Part shown: positions 23,901 to 39,412 of the stretch, in pieces | Layout of the letters: every line of letters begins with the position of its first letter | How positions within the stretch are numbered: position 1 is the first letter of the stretch | Assembly (NCBI GenBank): GCA_949361645.1 | Contig: OX442432.1 | Span: 3,564,598 to 3,628,597 of the forward strand | From: Spongilla lacustris | Taxonomy: Eukaryota > Porifera > Demospongiae > Spongillida > Spongillidae | Length of the DNA stretch: 64,000 nucleotides | Direction: 5' to 3' | Notes under the pieces: generated by a model | The model's input: only the letters and a program-made list of their open reading frames with translations | Databases searched by the model: none | Told to the model about the DNA's origin: nothing | Made by a program: the position numbers and the translations under genes

Positions 23901-26900
23901 AATTTAATGGCACAGCACATGTTGAAAACAAATGGAGTAAAGTGTTCAGAAGAGAGACCAATAGCCACAGACTTGAAGACAGAGAATGTAAGGACTGCGC
24001 ATGCTTCAGTAAGGCCTTCTTTAGCCCTATCCACAACACTGCCACTTAGTGTGGAGATATCTTCAATGCACATACAAAAGATCCTCAGAAACCAACTGAG
24101 AGAATATTGATAAACAGGGTCCAGACCTTTCAGCAACAATAGACAAAAATATAGAATTGAACCTCTGGTTGCAATCTAAAATAAAAAGAACGGTTTTTTG
24201 AACACATACATGTAGTGTCTGTCACCCCCTCCCCCCCCCCACTACACATGCAACATACTGGTTGGAAGTATTGCCTGTGTGTGTCAACCATTTTTTGCGA
24301 TTCTTGTGCATTTGCTATTCTTTCTTTAACATCAACTGCAGCTTGCTTCACTGCTTGCAATGCATGTATTAATTCCTCATCATCAAGAATGTTTCCTACA
24401 GTGGTATACTTGCTGATGTATGCAATTATTCCCTTGCTGAACTCACCAGAAATGCTCTGTATCATATGCAGCATTTCATCTTCAAGAGCATTCAACTGCC
24501 GTTTGTCAGCACACATGGAAAGGAGTAGCTTATTGTGCAGGGATTCAAGTGATGGCTCTTTCTACAACAGTAAGGAAATAAAGTGTTTAGAAGTACATGT
24601 ACAGTGTTTTTTTTTTTAAATATGCATGTGGCTGCAACATGACTTATTCAAAAGACAACTCATATCATTGAGAGAGCTCTACACATAATTGTGTAAATTT
24701 ATGGATATATCATGTAAAGATAGCAATGCCATTATTTAATAAATTGCATGGCTGAATTGCCTCAATTATTTTCCCAACTACTCAGGAATAAATGTAAGAT
24801 AATATTTAAAAGAAAATACAGTAAGCTTATGGTTACCATTCTGATAATAACTGCAAGTAGTTGATCTTCAACTCCTTCAATTGTTGAAATGAAATTAACA
24901 ACAGTGGTTTTGTTGCAAATCTCAGAGCCAAAATGAGGTACAGCAATGTTACATATCAGAAACAACCTTGGAGCAAATGACAGTTATAAAAACACATCTG
25001 GACACCTGCACAATGCCATGCCTGAATGACTTGTTGTATTCGATCTCTATTTTTCCCACACGGAGAAGTGTCTGACCTTCATGGGTAGTAAAGTTTTTCT
25101 CTAAAAATGGGTCCATAAATGTCTTTAGATCTTGCGGAACATCCTGTTTTAGAGATTAGTGAAGCAAGGTCTGTTTTAATTCTATACATGTACTTAAACT
25201 ACCTCAACGAGGACTGGTACACCTGTTTGAATAGCTTGCTCAATTGTCTTCAGAATATGTAAATTTGAGTATGAAATTGCGATAAGACCCAAGTCTTTTA
25301 GAGAGTTTTTGAGCCATCTGAAATAAAGAAAGTGCAAAACCCGATTTAAAATGCACCTCTAATACAAACTTGGTTGCTTGTTCTTCTGGGTCTATAATCA
25401 GAGGCCATTTATCACATTTCATTATGATGGTACTGTTCTCTATGGAATGAGTGTCCTTGGGAAGACCATGGACATGCCATTCGTGGATCTGCATGGAAAT
25501 AAATGACTTAGAGCCAAATCAACAAGGGGACAGGATCTCTTACCAACTCTGGATCAATAAACCTGCCCAATACAGAAAATCCTGTTCCCACAATTAAATG
25601 TTCCTCATGACAAATTTCTTTCCATCTTATTAGGAGGTTTTGGCGTTGAGCATGCAAAAAACCACCACCATAGACCAAGAAGGCAGATAGGATGACAGCA
25701 TCGCCAAATAGAGATACATTCTTCTGTTGCAGGCTATGCAATGTCTCTTGCCAACGTATCTGTGAAGAATGACATTTTTTTAAAAAAAGTGTAAATATTA
25801 TCAATACACACCTGTTCATCTCCAAGTGAAGTAGAAAGAACTTGAGCCCTTTCAAGCTTGACTATTATGTCATCAAATTTGTTCTGCAACTCCTTTCTCT
25901 CCCTGTCCGTATCATCGAATGTTTCTTGCAACTGATCCAAAGTTGCTTCTAACTATAACAGAGACCACACACAAGTTAATGTAAAAGAGTGACAACACAT
26001 TATTGCATAACTATTTTCAACTGCTCTTCTTTGTTCAGTAGCTGACTTCTTATGGACCGAAGTTTGAGTTTGACATCTTCGTATGACTTCCTCTTGGGTT
26101 CCACCATCTTATATACAATAGCATACCGTTCAATAGCCAACACCCACTCGCAAAATGACTTGCAAGCTACAGAATAGTGTGCGACATTGTCAGGAGTAAA
26201 ACTTTCTTCTTGAGTGTACTTTTTCAGCTTGGATAAAACCTATAACACACAGATCACATATTTATAAATGTGTAAAGGGAGATGCAAGAATACCTTTTCA
26301 GACACACGATCTTTTTCAAAAGAACTCATCCTTTTCATAAGACTGCCATAATCTGACATAAGAAGCTTCACAGCATTCCAGTCTGTTGGCTCTTGCAGTA
26401 GTACACATACAGCACTCATCACATGCATCACCATAGAAGGCGGAGTGGTATAAGATCTGGCAAAGATGTCAAGTATAACAAACAGTGGGGGTCCTCCCAG
26501 GCCAAGTACAGCTCATTAATTATGAATATTAAATAGATGAAAGTGCAGAGAGTTTACAATACTCCCCCATATTCCTCGCTAGGTGGAGAGGTATGCTCCA
26601 CCCCCAGATCTGCCACTGACAAACTTAGCAAAAGCACTCTCACGATTTACCTTATTTCCACAAGGTCAGCTTTTTTTAGAATACTTAGCCCTCTTTCAGC
26701 TTCGACTAAGGCAGGCAGCACAGCCTGAAGATCACTTTCAACAGACTAGGGCAAAATTCATACAAAGTTGTTGGAAATTATTGCTAATAAAAAAAGCTTA
26801 CAGCAGCCATATTTGTGACAAGTTGCGATTCGTTAGCAAAACTGCTGCGTTCCTGTTCTACTGTTGCCTTGAGTTGATTCATCTCTTGACGTTCTTTACA

Positions 26901-27641
26901 CAACTGCTGTAGCAATGTTTCTACTGCCTAAAGATATGCATTAGTTTGCAAGCACAATCGCTACTCTGCACATGCATTAGGTACAAACTTTGGCTTTAAG
27001 TTGTACTTCTGGTTGAAGCTGTTCTAGTTCAATTTTCATTCCAAAAATTCTTTGATCGGCTTCATTCAGATGATGGATTCCAGTCTCCAAATGTTGACTT
27101 AAGAAACCAAAACCAAACTGTGATACACTGCAAATTTCACATGCATCTTACCAAGACTGAATAATTTTTGTTTGCTCTGCCTTTAGCGTCTCAATGAAGA
27201 CTTTTAAAAAATGAATAAAACTTGAGGGGGTCACATAAAAGGAGTATCCTGAATGATTTAGTAGTTTTCTGGTTTCTAAGCACACAAGCTCATGAATCTT
27301 CACAACAGCTGTGGCTGCTGCAGTCTGAACATCCTGAAATTTGTATATAATAATTCAATATTGCCCTATTCATTCAAAGGAAGGAAACATATATTGCAAC
27401 TGCCTTGCATGCAAATTTTCTATTGGGATACAATCATTAATACATGCAGCAATGTGAATGAAGAGTATGCGATCACCCCTATCCCCCACACACATCCCTA
27501 TATAAATTCCACAAAAGTGAGCCTCTCTAAAATGCCAGCACAGTAACTATTACATGTAGCTCATGGTGACCTAAAACCTAGTAAGGCTATTGTATCCAAT
27601 ATCTGCTGCCTGCTGATATGATTATCAAATAGTGAATACTT

Positions 27642-27689
<48 letters not shown>

Positions 27690-30600
27690 TATTATCATTT
27701 GAAGCTCAGCAGGAATGAAGATATTGTATGTGTGCTGGACCTCAAGCTGCATACACAAAAGTATTACCTTTGGTACTAGCTGTTCTCCTGCCAAGCGGCA
27801 AGTGCTCAGGTGTTTCAATGCAACTTTGTACAAGGCTTTTGTAGGCCAGTCATCGTACACATTAACAGTTGAATGAATGATGAGGCCCGGGTAAGAGCTG
27901 CACAGTCTTTCCAGCTCCTGACTTGCAGGACCACAGCAGAGCACAACGTGCAGATTGTGTTGTACTCTCTACATAAAGCCAAAGAATGTACACACAACTG
28001 ATTGTACAAAGTACATAATGTACACGTTACACCTACTTTAGTGAACGATTTCCAACATTTAGTCGGAGCAGTTTTTGAGTCTGTCATTTGGCTGACAATA
28101 TTTTCCACTTCATCAATGTTAAACAGTCCATGCACCTCTCCACAGACCACTAGCTCATGGAGATCATGGAGCACATCTTCTTGTTCCTGGTCACATTTTG
28201 TGACAAGCAGAAGGACACATGGCTCCCCCTTAACGCCGCAGTCCATCAGGATTGCTTTCAACTGTTCCCTGTATTCCAACTTATTACCCATGGATAAGTG
28301 GTGGTACTGGCAATGGGTAATATGACTGGCCAGCTGAATACAGCTTCGTCGTCCAACACCAGCTAAACCAATCTATCAAAATATACAAAGGTTGGTGTTG
28401 ATACTACATGTACACAATGCAACATAACACATGGCTTCGAACACATAAAACTGCAAGCAAAAAATGGTAGATAAATTAAGCAACCAAAAACTTGAGCAGA
28501 ATATCCTAATAATATTAATATCAATATATAGATCTAATGTAGATAGTGTTTCTGATTCCTGTAATTCCACAATCAAACACACACACATACACATGTGCAT
28601 GCACGCACCATGCATACATACATGTATGCACATACAGTATAGTAAGTGCATAATCATACCATTATTAAATGTCCTGCAGGCTGTTGCAGTACTCTGACTG
28701 TTCTAACCACATGCTCGCAAGCGAGGGGAAAGAACTGAAGGTGAAGATTCTGATTGAGAAAGAAGCATGTACATGTAGCTGCTGCCCAACACACTAACAC
28801 AAAACTATATTACAAACCTTGTTTTCAATACTATTCAATTGAAACTGTAACTTCTCAAACTGCTTTTTAAGACTCCTCAGGTTGCTGACAGGTGTGTATT
28901 TTTTGCCTGGCTTTGAGAATTCTTCATATAGAAACAGCTCATTCTTAATATTATCAGGTGACACTGATTTCTGGTGTACGTAAGAGGTCAATAAGTAATT
29001 TATACATTAAGTATCTTCTCCTTGCCTGAAAATAAATCCTAATGCTATCAGAAAGGATTCCCAGAAATATATCTCTCTCTGGTATTAAGCAACGATCACT
29101 CAATACTCGTGACAGCTCATGACACATTAAGTGAATAATGCAATCCTTAGATGGAAAGTCTCTTGGATGAATACGAACAAAGCCAGAGAATGCCTATATA
29201 AACATTACGGTACTGATTAATAGTGTTGGGACAATAGCTCATCAGCTGTACCTTAGATAAGTCATGTGTAGTAAACAAGAGCTGTGGTGACTGAGGAGTA
29301 GGGAGAAGTGTGGACTGGACTTTCTTGTACACGTATATGAGAGCAGGGACAAGCTGAGCCACCATTTGCAATACGTCTGAATGGAACTTATTGCTTGTGA
29401 AATAACTGGTAAGAAGGGCAGAATATATGTGAGTCAGAGTCTGAACAGATGGCTCTGAGTGACAGAGAGTGCTGAAATAGGAAGTACATATAGTTGATGA
29501 CACAAATGACATACAATAATTATTATAGTTACCAAAATTTTCCTAGTAATCGTTCACTCCTTAAACTGTGATGCTTGGATCCAGTTGTTGCAAGAATAGA
29601 AATTCCTTCTATATTCTAGAATTGCACACATAGATAAAGCCACTCATTCAACATGATATTCCTCCCATCTGCATACTTGATACTATTAAAAGGGACCCTT
29701 ACCTTCCAATTAAGTGCTTTTCTTTCATACCACCCTTGTTCTTGCTGAAGCTGTCGAAGTAGCTCAATGCAGGGAAAGCTGCCATACTTGTCAGCCTTGG
29801 TCAAATGCATGTCATCAAGGCACAGCAACATCTGTGAACAGGTGGTAATCATTAGCATAGCTGCATTAGCTTTATTATTCTCACTGCATTCCCATTGGCC
29901 ATCAGTTTTCCTTTCTTTAACGACTTCTCAACTAGGGAATGAATATGCAGCGGTCGAGTCCTCGAAGAGAAGTGAAGTTTGGCTATTTCTGTCACAAATT
30001 CAGCTCCATCATTTGCCTTGCGTGGCTTTGTATTAAGGATTTTTGACACTACTTCTGGACTGTGGCCTGAAGTAACGAGTTCAATGAATCTGTTCATGGT
30101 CTTAGTTTTCCCAACTCCTTGCCTTCCAGAAAGTACCACACTATGCCCAGAATTTAGAAGCAGAGCCATCACAAAGGTAAGCCTCAACACGTCCACTGTG
30201 GGTACAAACCCCACTTCATCTGCACATAGTAGCTTTAGGTCAGCCTCTATGAGATATGAAGGCAGACACAGGTCGTGGCTGAAAGCAGACTTGTACTGCA
30301 TAGAGTTCTGGTATAGTTTCTGCCACTGAACAAATTTACAATTTGCGACGTCAACATAATACGAATAAATGAGATCCGATGAATTTGGAAGTTGAACACC
30401 AGTTGTGCTGGAGTTAAATACTTTGTGTACTAACGCATCAAATTGAGCTGCAACAGTTGTTCCCCCCCGAACAATAGATTCAATGCCACCAAGCCCTTCT
30501 GAACAATCAGCTTCATCATTCAATTCAAAGTCACCTCCAAATGACCATGTAAAGGCAAAAACATACAGCTTGTTCAAAAGGTTCTTCAAAGGATTGATTG

Positions 30601-33600
30601 GTAACTGGTTAGCAGTGACATTCTTCCTTGCTGGTGTTCCAGGATTATTTAAACCTTGTCGGTTTGGAATGTAAATGCCAGCCAAAGTGGGTCTATAGAG
30701 ATCTTTTATTGTGTCATCAGCCACAAATGCAGAAGAAGGTTCAGCAGCTGAGGTGCATAGCTGCTGTAATGTCCCCTCTTTTTCCAGGTGGTCTACCAAG
30801 GAGTTCAACATGCAGCACAACATCTGGACAGCACTCATGCCAGACTTTGGACAGGACAACCCTGCAGTGTGTTGCTTCAAAAATCGTAAACCTTCATCAA
30901 TGCTGGCCTCAAACAGCATCAGAAGGTGCTTTTTAACCTCATCATTTAGCTACACAGAATGAAAAAATATGCACATGATGAGGTACATGTATGCACTATC
31001 AAAGAGCCCATCTCACAGTATGTGGCAGTGTATCCAGCCAAGAAAGGACAAATGGTTTCCACCCAAGATCCGCTGTGTCCTATAAGGAGAAAATACGTGT
31101 AGAATGTAATGTAAAACCTCCAGTTACAATGGACTACTACAGTTGGCACATACCATATAGACTATACCACAACGGCTAATTGTAGCAGGAGAAGCTTGTG
31201 ATAAGTCATCTGTCTCAAATAATATACGTGTGCCAACTCCCAGTTCAATTCTCTCACCATTCGAAAGGCATAACAGCTTGGAGTCATCCAGTGTAGAATT
31301 AAGGTTCTCAACCCACTCAGGATCAATGGGTCCATCTAGAATAACCCATTTCCAACCAAAAGGGGCACACATGGGGTATGGTAAACCAGCAGTGTTTGCA
31401 GAATCACAATCAGATATCTTGGGAACATCTAGAATGGGACGACATATTTGGGGGTTAGCCTTTGACTGTGTCTTGTCCATGTGGTTCTGCAAGAAGTAGT
31501 TCCGAATGGTCTTGCTAAGTACACCTTCAATCCACTCCAAGGTGTGTAAGTCCTGATAACCATACAGTTCTCCAACAGTGAGGCACTTGGGGTTAATCTT
31601 TTTCACTTGGCAGTGCATCAACGCTTTAGAAGCAGGCATCTACAATGAAATACCAGTACAAGTACTTATAAAGATACATCCTAGTACAGCATGTGGGTGT
31701 TTGTACCATTGGAAGGTTTGCAGCTGTGCCTTGTTCAGGTGTTTGTTTTGAGCATGAAGAATCAACAAGTGACAGCTTGTTGTAGCAATGTTCATGTGCA
31801 GCATTAAGAGCCTTAGCCAACAAATTGAAAACAGTGCTCTTTCCACCTCCAGTTGGTCCAAGCACCATTACACCATGCCGCACTAGAGTGGTGCTGTAGA
31901 GTTGCAGGCACTTCCCCAGTTGGAATTCACAAATCTGCAGGTGCTCATTCCTTGTGGCTTCTTCTAGGTAACACTGAAAAACAAAAACAAAAAAAGACAC
32001 TCTAATAATAACACAGATTGCAAGTTACATGTATACCACTATACTGTAATAGCAGTAACCTTTCAGGTACCTGAAGTACTTTGTTGTGTTCATTCTGGTT
32101 TTCTTGTTTGATGCTAAACATGTCATGCAGCAGTAGCTTCATGACCTGGGCATCCTCAGCAATCAACCTTGGCTGATTACAGTTTCGTAATGACAAAAGC
32201 AAAGCATCCATTTCTACTTGTTGTAGGCTATTACCTTCCACAGATCTAGATGCACAGCAGAAGAACGACACTTTATACAGTCATTGTTCCACTGGTTCCT
32301 TCACAATGTAAAATACACAACTACATGCGCTGTATACCAACCTATCATTTCGAAGATAATCTCCTGCTAAGGCAATAACTGCCTTCATTGTTCGCAAACC
32401 AAAATCATAATGAAGCTATGAACAAAATAATGCAATCAGTTTTGTCTGCTAAGATGATTACAGCAGACCTGTTCTGAAAGCTGTACTGCAGCCAATTGAT
32501 ACAGCTTTGTAAGCTTAGGTGCCAAAACAGATCCGGTTGTAAAACCATTTGCAAGCAACAGCACTTCAGTGATAATTGCAGTGTCTGGGACAACCATAGC
32601 TATTGGTCGGAAAAGCATCTTCAAATTGTCAGGGAGTTCAAAGCGTCCAGCATACCTTCAGTAAATTAACAACACAGAATAAGACGAACCACAGACAAAC
32701 ACAAAGAGGCCTTACCCAGGGTTCATCGTAACAAAGGCAGCACAAGAAGGAACAATATTGATCTCTCTGGATTCAAAAATGAACCTGTCATTAGATTGCA
32801 ATGAACAAAAACCATCAGATGTATTCTGTAACCAACTTTGAGCACAAGCTATCCTTGGCTGCTTTGATGGTCATGAGCTGCTGTGCTATTACTGAGAGAA
32901 CCTCTACATTGATCCTGTTAAATTCATCAAAACAGCACCAAATGCCAGACTGGCACATCCCAGAATGAAAGCGGCCCATCATCTGCACACAGAAGTCATA
33001 TTCAAGATACCCTAGGAAACTTGCACTGCACCTTGTGGTCCAACTCTTCAGAACAGTTAATGACAACACAAAATCTTCCCATTGCCTGTTCCCACAACAG
33101 CAACAGTAAGCAATCATTGGAGGATAGAAGAATATCACTCACCCTAGCCAAATCCTTTATTGTTTCAGACTTGCCTGTTCCGGAAGGACCTACAGGAGAC
33201 CCTCCAAGGTGAAGGTAGAGGGCACTTGTAAGGGTCAAGTAACATCTCTCAGAGAGAGGGGTGACTACAAGTCGTGACGGACAGCCCAAGTACTCATTGC
33301 CATATGGAAATGCAGCTGCACACTGCTTCACCACACATATCCCAGATTCACTTTTCCAATAGTAGCGAAGTTGCCTAAAACATTGCATAAAAGGTGTACG
33401 TTAAATGGCTACAAGCATGACAGGTAAGTACACTAAAGGAATAACCTTAGCCAATGAAAATCCCTTGATGAAGTGACTTTGTTTGAAACAAGAAACTGTA
33501 GAACATCTCTTCTGTGCACATCCAGTGTTAGCAGAGAAGTTAGAACACAATGTTTGACCATGGGTATCTCAACATCCTTTGTGAACTGAGCCAATTGAGT

Positions 33601-36600
33601 CACATAATTCACCCATGACTTCAGGACATCATTTAATGCAGTGCTTCCCTGGAAACATTGTTCTGTTGTTTGTGTCCAAATGATTTCCACCTGGAACAAT
33701 GAGTAGGACTTTCTATTGACATAAAATTAACGATAGGGTCCAACAAAAGGGAAACCAGTGCAAGGAGTTACATAAGTGATACCAATTTGTACATATGCAC
33801 TGTTCTCAACATAATAAACATTCAATGACAGATCATATACTCATGCATGCCTCCTGTGTATTCTTACAGCCGTGAGGGTGGCTTGGCCGATATGCTTTAG
33901 AAGCCACTGTGTCCTACATGTTGGATCGTAATCGCCACACGCTTGCTTCACTTCAAACTTCACAGATTCCATTGCCAAAGCCTCCAAGCTGTTGAGCCAC
34001 TGCTCACTGCTCCCACGAGTTGGTAGGTCCCTAGCAACACGGACCGCTTGTAAAGCCATGGAAACATATAATGTGCTCGCTCTATAGCTAACTTGACCAG
34101 CTTCAGAATCTCTCCTTCAGTGGACACCACTGCCAATGCATGAGGAGCTGATGGTGATGACTCGGAAAATTGTAGCGACCGGATGTTGCCAAACAATTTG
34201 CTTAAATATGGCTAAAATAGAAGGACCCATCACATCAGATAGATTTGTGCGTACATATATTCTTATGTACCTGTACTGCGAAAGGATTCCTGGTATGAGA
34301 CATTATGTTCAAAAGCTCACTGTCACTGATGAAGTAGAATCTTGGGAAAAGCTGCCTCTTTGTTTCAAGATAGTCCTGAACAAACGTACAAGTGATTGTA
34401 ATGATATATTTATATTCAAATGTATAACCTCAAGGCTCCTAAATACTTGTTCAAGCAAGGTATTGCAAAGTTCAAATGACTCTAGAACTCCTGAAGCAAA
34501 TGTTGCAAATATAAATATAAACCTCTCATATTCACATACATTTACCTGGAATTAAGCTAAACTTGAGAACCGTCAGCTTATCAACTGCAGTCTGAATGAG
34601 ATCCCTCCAAGCCTTGTCAGCCCTCTGAAACTGTCTTGCCTCATAGGAAAGTTGCCTTCAGAACCAAGTTAGAATATTAATAGAAAGAGTGAAATGCACT
34701 GCACATGGCAGACCCAGATTCACTGTGCAGTATCCTTATCTCCTTCCATGTACCTCTGCAAATCCATTGAAGCAAATATTTCCTCCAAGCACACCCAGTT
34801 CTTCTGACAAGCTATCCATATTTCCACTACCTCCATCAGCACAGATAAACGGCTCTCCCAGTCTTGTACTGCATGCTAGCAAATACATTCGCATAAAAAA
34901 AAGAAAGGAACCATAAATGTTTAGCTAAAATCTCATATACATGTAGCCCATACCTTGATTGGGTTCACATATTTTGAGCTTCTGATTGTGGCCAAAGTCG
35001 TAAGAGCATCTTCCAACGATAACAAAAGATCATCAATACCCCCAAGAATGTAGGTTTGCCTTCCTGTGCTACTATTGTAAGCAGACAGGGTAAATTCCTT
35101 TGACATCCATTCCTGAGAAACCTGAAATGAACACATCAAGATGATCTATAAAAATATCAAAGGACAGAGAAAAAAGAGCACCTTATTGAGCATATTCTCC
35201 AAGACGGATTCATGGTTAGCTGAATTTGACACGTCTGCAATTGCTGCTGAGTGACTTTCAAATGCCTGTGCACAAATTTGAGTCGTATTGTTAATGCAGG
35301 TTTTGCAAGCGTGATTTACACTGCACAATATCTCTGCACCAAATATCCCTATTTACTAGTTCTAACAGTTAAAAGTGTATGATTTCATTACTTTCAGTTC
35401 ATTCAATTCTCGAATAGTGAAGTTTGGCTCTTTTGCGATTTGACCACCAATGTAGCTTTGCAGGGCTTCCCAATGCCTCAACTTTAGCTTGGGATTAAGG
35501 AGGCAAAAAACTGTAGGGAGCCACGAGCAAAAGCTTAGAATCTTTCCCTTTATGTCAGTCAGTAGAGCAGTAGCAGGAAGACCTGATGGTCATGCATGCA
35601 TTAGAATGTGTGCAAGAGTTTTTAAAATTCCTAACTTCTTTCCAAGTAGTCAATTGTGTGGATAAATATATTTGCTTTTTGCTGCAGGGCTTCAACCTTG
35701 AGTGTCTTCAGAGGACATTCACTCCACTCCTTCTCAAGAACAGACCACTCCCTCACAACCTCGAATAACGTTTTCCTAACTTCAAGTGACTGTTCAATAT
35801 TTGCAAGTTCTTTGCACACTTCCTCTGGTGTCCAAGAGTGTGAGATGGAATCCATTGCGCTACATTGAGAATAACACATTAGGTTACATGTATACACATG
35901 TACATGTAACTTTGCACTTGCATTTACGTAAATGTGTATGTACATACATCTACACATTACATTAAAAAACCTTTGGCACTCAGGTATTAACGCACTAGTA
36001 TCTTTTTGATGTAGGGATCGTGGAAAGCAGTTGGTAGTAGTCAAAATATTGCTTTGCTTTTGTTGTCACAGTCTTTAGCTTCAGCTGGTATTGGAGAAGC
36101 TCCTGACATCTGCAGTTAGGGTCTTGGCTGCCATCGATGAAGGCCGGGAATTCAATGATCTGTTTCAGTTCTGTGCCTTGGTGAAGAAGATTAACTAATT
36201 CAGATTTTATTTCTGAAGAAAAGCGATTGGTGCTCTCAGATTTGGTAGCCTCAGCTTGAACTAGAGCAGTCTAGAAAGAAAATAGCATACAGTAAACCAT
36301 TTGTTGCATCTCTTTGCACATATATATATACATACATATACACACACACATATAGCCAACAGCCAATGTTACAAGATTACCTTCAAGTGCCTTAGCTGAG
36401 GAAAAAGTATCTTGTACAGAGCCAAGTCTTCATCACTGATGCGAACATTGAATTCGTGTGCCACGTTATACAGCTTTGAGATGAAGTTGATTTCTGTTTC
36501 ATCATTCGGTATCCCGGCTGACACTTTATCAACAGTTCCAAGGTATTCAACAAAGCTCTCAATAGTGGTAGGCACAGCCACTAGCTTGTCTGAGGCCACC

Positions 36601-39412
36601 TAGAAAATACTTGAATTAACCACACTTTGGCTGTATACACAATAAATTGTATAACAAAACCGTTATAAAGATTCTTACTTTGCAAAAATACATGTATCAC
36701 CTGACTAACACTTACTTTCAGTTTCTGTATAGTGCTGTCACTCTTTAGATTAGCAAGTTTGGGCAACTGAAGCTCCAACTGTGCTAGGATCCCCTGAGGG
36801 TGACGCAGACAGTCTTGCTGAAAACTTCGGACATCTACTTGTACAAGCAATATTCTAAATGTCACCAACATTTTCTTCATTGAACATATCTGAAGGGGCA
36901 ATGCATATTATTGGGAACTTAACTGCATAGAAGACTAACAAACCTGGTCATGGCAGAAAGCAAACGCCAACTGAAACATTGAAGTAGTCCACTCTTTCCG
37001 ATTCAGAGTAGAAACGATGTTAGATTTCAAGCAGTTTTGAACCATTGTGCAATATAAACTATAGCTCTGCAATAGACAGCAAAATAAACTCTATTTCAAT
37101 TAGACACAAAGTAGTGTGACTGACAGAAGATTGTTTGCAACACTGCTCCAGTGTTACCCGCAAGGTGGCCTTGATCTCACTGGTACAAACACAGTAAGGA
37201 GCATAATCACAGAGCAGGGCCTGCACAGGCTGCCAGGGGACCTTGTAATCTCCTGTGGAAGCACTTTCCTCCTCTTCCAATAGCGTCATGAAATCATATC
37301 TTGAAGTGCTTATCAATGGCAGTATCCGGTCGTCCTTTAACAGAGGGCTAAACCTGGTGATCACATCTTTGTACTGGTTCAAAAGATTGTTTAAAGCCAC
37401 CTCAAAGTCTTCAAACGATGGAACCACAGAGATGTAGAAAGATGATGTGTCAGCTGAGATACCTTTCAGCACAAGCTGAACCCTGAAAATAGCAGCATCC
37501 ATGTCCAATTTTTTGTCCAGTAGCACAGAGAGTGGATTCACACTGTCCATGTTAGTGCCTTCTTCAGTGTCAAGGTTACCACTGACATTTGGTACACAGT
37601 ACTCTTCCACTGTTTGTGGTGTCAATGTTGAAATGATTATATCTTGAAGGGGAAAGTCCTCCAAAGCAGCCTCATCATTTGCATCCATACGTTCTAGTAC
37701 AGTCCGAGTATGTTGATGATTGATAACTGCTTCACTCATCATTCTAAAACCTGAAGCCTGGTTCTGCATAATTAATCTTGACCTCCTAAACGAATTGTGA
37801 AGGGCACTCTGAAAAGACTCTAGGGCATTCATCACCAGACGTTGGAGGAAATCTAACACCATGAAATCACACAGTAGGACAAATCGTCGAAGCCAAGCCA
37901 ATGTACTCCTCCAATGCAAAATTTGTACATGTGATGGTTCTATAAAGCAAAGAGTCAGATCATATATTATTAACAGCAACCAAGTGTCCTCTTACCCTTT
38001 TGAGGGTTGCAAAAGCCTTCATCTGAAGCAATGTGCTATAAAATGAAAACAGCTCTGTGAAAAAGGTGTTCATACACTTGACACCACAAACCATGCATGT
38101 CTTTACAACAATATCCACAACTGCATCATGAAAATAGCGTAACTGGTGATGGCTGGAATCGATTTGAAGTAGCTGTGACTCAACAAACTCGTCTAGGCTA
38201 TAAGTTACTCCAGGATCAATTCTTAATAAAGAAATATTTTCATTCTGCTCTATCAGCTGCCGCAACTGTAAAATGCATCCCTGCAATATTTCATTGGCAT
38301 AGAAAAGCTTCTTGCTAAGGTCGATTCTGCAAAGAAAATTGGTCATCAAATATTCAACAAACTGCCACAAGTATCACACTTGCTGTTTGTGCACTTCTTC
38401 TGCGATATCCACCTTCTCCAATACACAAATACTTTCCATGTCCTGAACAAAGAGGTAGTGTCTACATATGTCTTGTGCCTTGTCCCACACTACTAACCTG
38501 ACTTTATTGAAGAAAGGAATAGAAACAACTTTGTTGAATACCTGCTGCTCCCACAGCCAACGGGATACTACAGTTACTTCCATGCTGCCATTCCTGGTGA
38601 TCTATATGTAACAGTAAGGTAATCAACAGGTGCACCAATGCCTTGCCACTAACCTGTGTAATACAGTGGGGGCTGACGGTATAGTACACAGCTTCCTCCT
38701 GGGCCTCTTTAGCACCAACTTCACATAGATCGTAAGGATTGTATCGAGCATGGGGGTCCCTCTGATCTCTTCTAATGCAGTATATGAATATGAAGTCATC
38801 ATGCTTTGAGCCCATAGGTGGTGTGGAATGTATTCTTGAAAGCTGCCTCAGGTCTTTAATTCCAATTATTGGCCTGGAAAAAACAGAGCCCTCCAGCTCT
38901 GTCGTTGACCTGAAAGGTTCTGTACTTAAACCAAGTTCTTCTCTCCACTTTCTAATGCAAGTAATGACAGGGCCTTCACCGAAGGAACACTGTTTGGCGG
39001 CGGTGGCAGCATCTGCAGGCTTTGAGCTCGAGGGTGGAGGAATAGGAGGATCTTTCTCTTTAGTTTCAACAACTGGTGTTTCTGCGATTTTGCGCGGGCG
39101 CTTTCTGCAAACTGTTGTCTTATATGTTCTCTGGACTTGATTGAGTATGTCCCCCGTGAATAGCTATATACAAATGTTGTATATGCAGACGTATTTTAAA
39201 TATAAATCCAGCTGGCTAGATAAGCTAAGCAAAAACATAAAAACCTTTTACCCTTATATCTTATATTCCGTAGCTAACACATATCCCTAGCCAGGCCTAT
39301 TTATAAATAAGCAATGCAGGGGTGCACATGGGTCGGTACCGAAGGGGTGATTTCTTTCAACTCATACAATCCGGCCGATCATAATGCTGCAGCCTACCTC
39401 ATTTGATGCCAT
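20906..39412 (-). CDS. Axonemal dynein heavy chain, inner-arm single-headed type
   Basis: This gene has several dozen short exons and codes for roughly 4,000 residues by eye. Exon 1 (39398-39412) gives MASNE and exon 2 is 38654-39163; the final exon ends at the stop 20906-20908. From the N-terminus: tail segments with NPYDL and YYTVSPHCITQ; linker; ILGGIDD motif near 35040. AAA1 has GPSGTGKSET (33161-33190) and CCFDEFNR (near 32940). AAA2 has GPTGGGKST (31830-31859). AAA3 has GRQGVGKTKT (30098-30127) and LCLDDMHL near 29830. AAA4 has a P-loop GLAGVGRRS (28343-28369) in which Arg replaces the Lys. The stalk and microtubule-binding region lie at about 26000-27200. AAA5/AAA6 and the C-terminal domain follow (FLQNCHLAKSW near 23150; FGGRATTTFE near 22500). 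Layout and motifs match DNAH1/3/6/7/12/14-type inner-arm chains that power ciliary beating. The closest feel is DNAH6 or DNAH14, but the orthologue is not settled. I saw no disrupted exon in the parts translated. Confidence 0.9.
27646..27684. repeat. (TA)n microsatellite in a dynein intron
   Basis: A pure TA run of 39 bases in an intron between the AAA4 and stalk-coding exons. A shorter TA run lies at about 12980-12998 in RTF1 intron 4. Confidence 0.9.

Noticed and set aside
28376..28697. Overlapping frames on both strands rich in Cys/Met/His
   Set aside because: They arise from a CA/TG-rich dynein intron and translate simple sequence, not protein.
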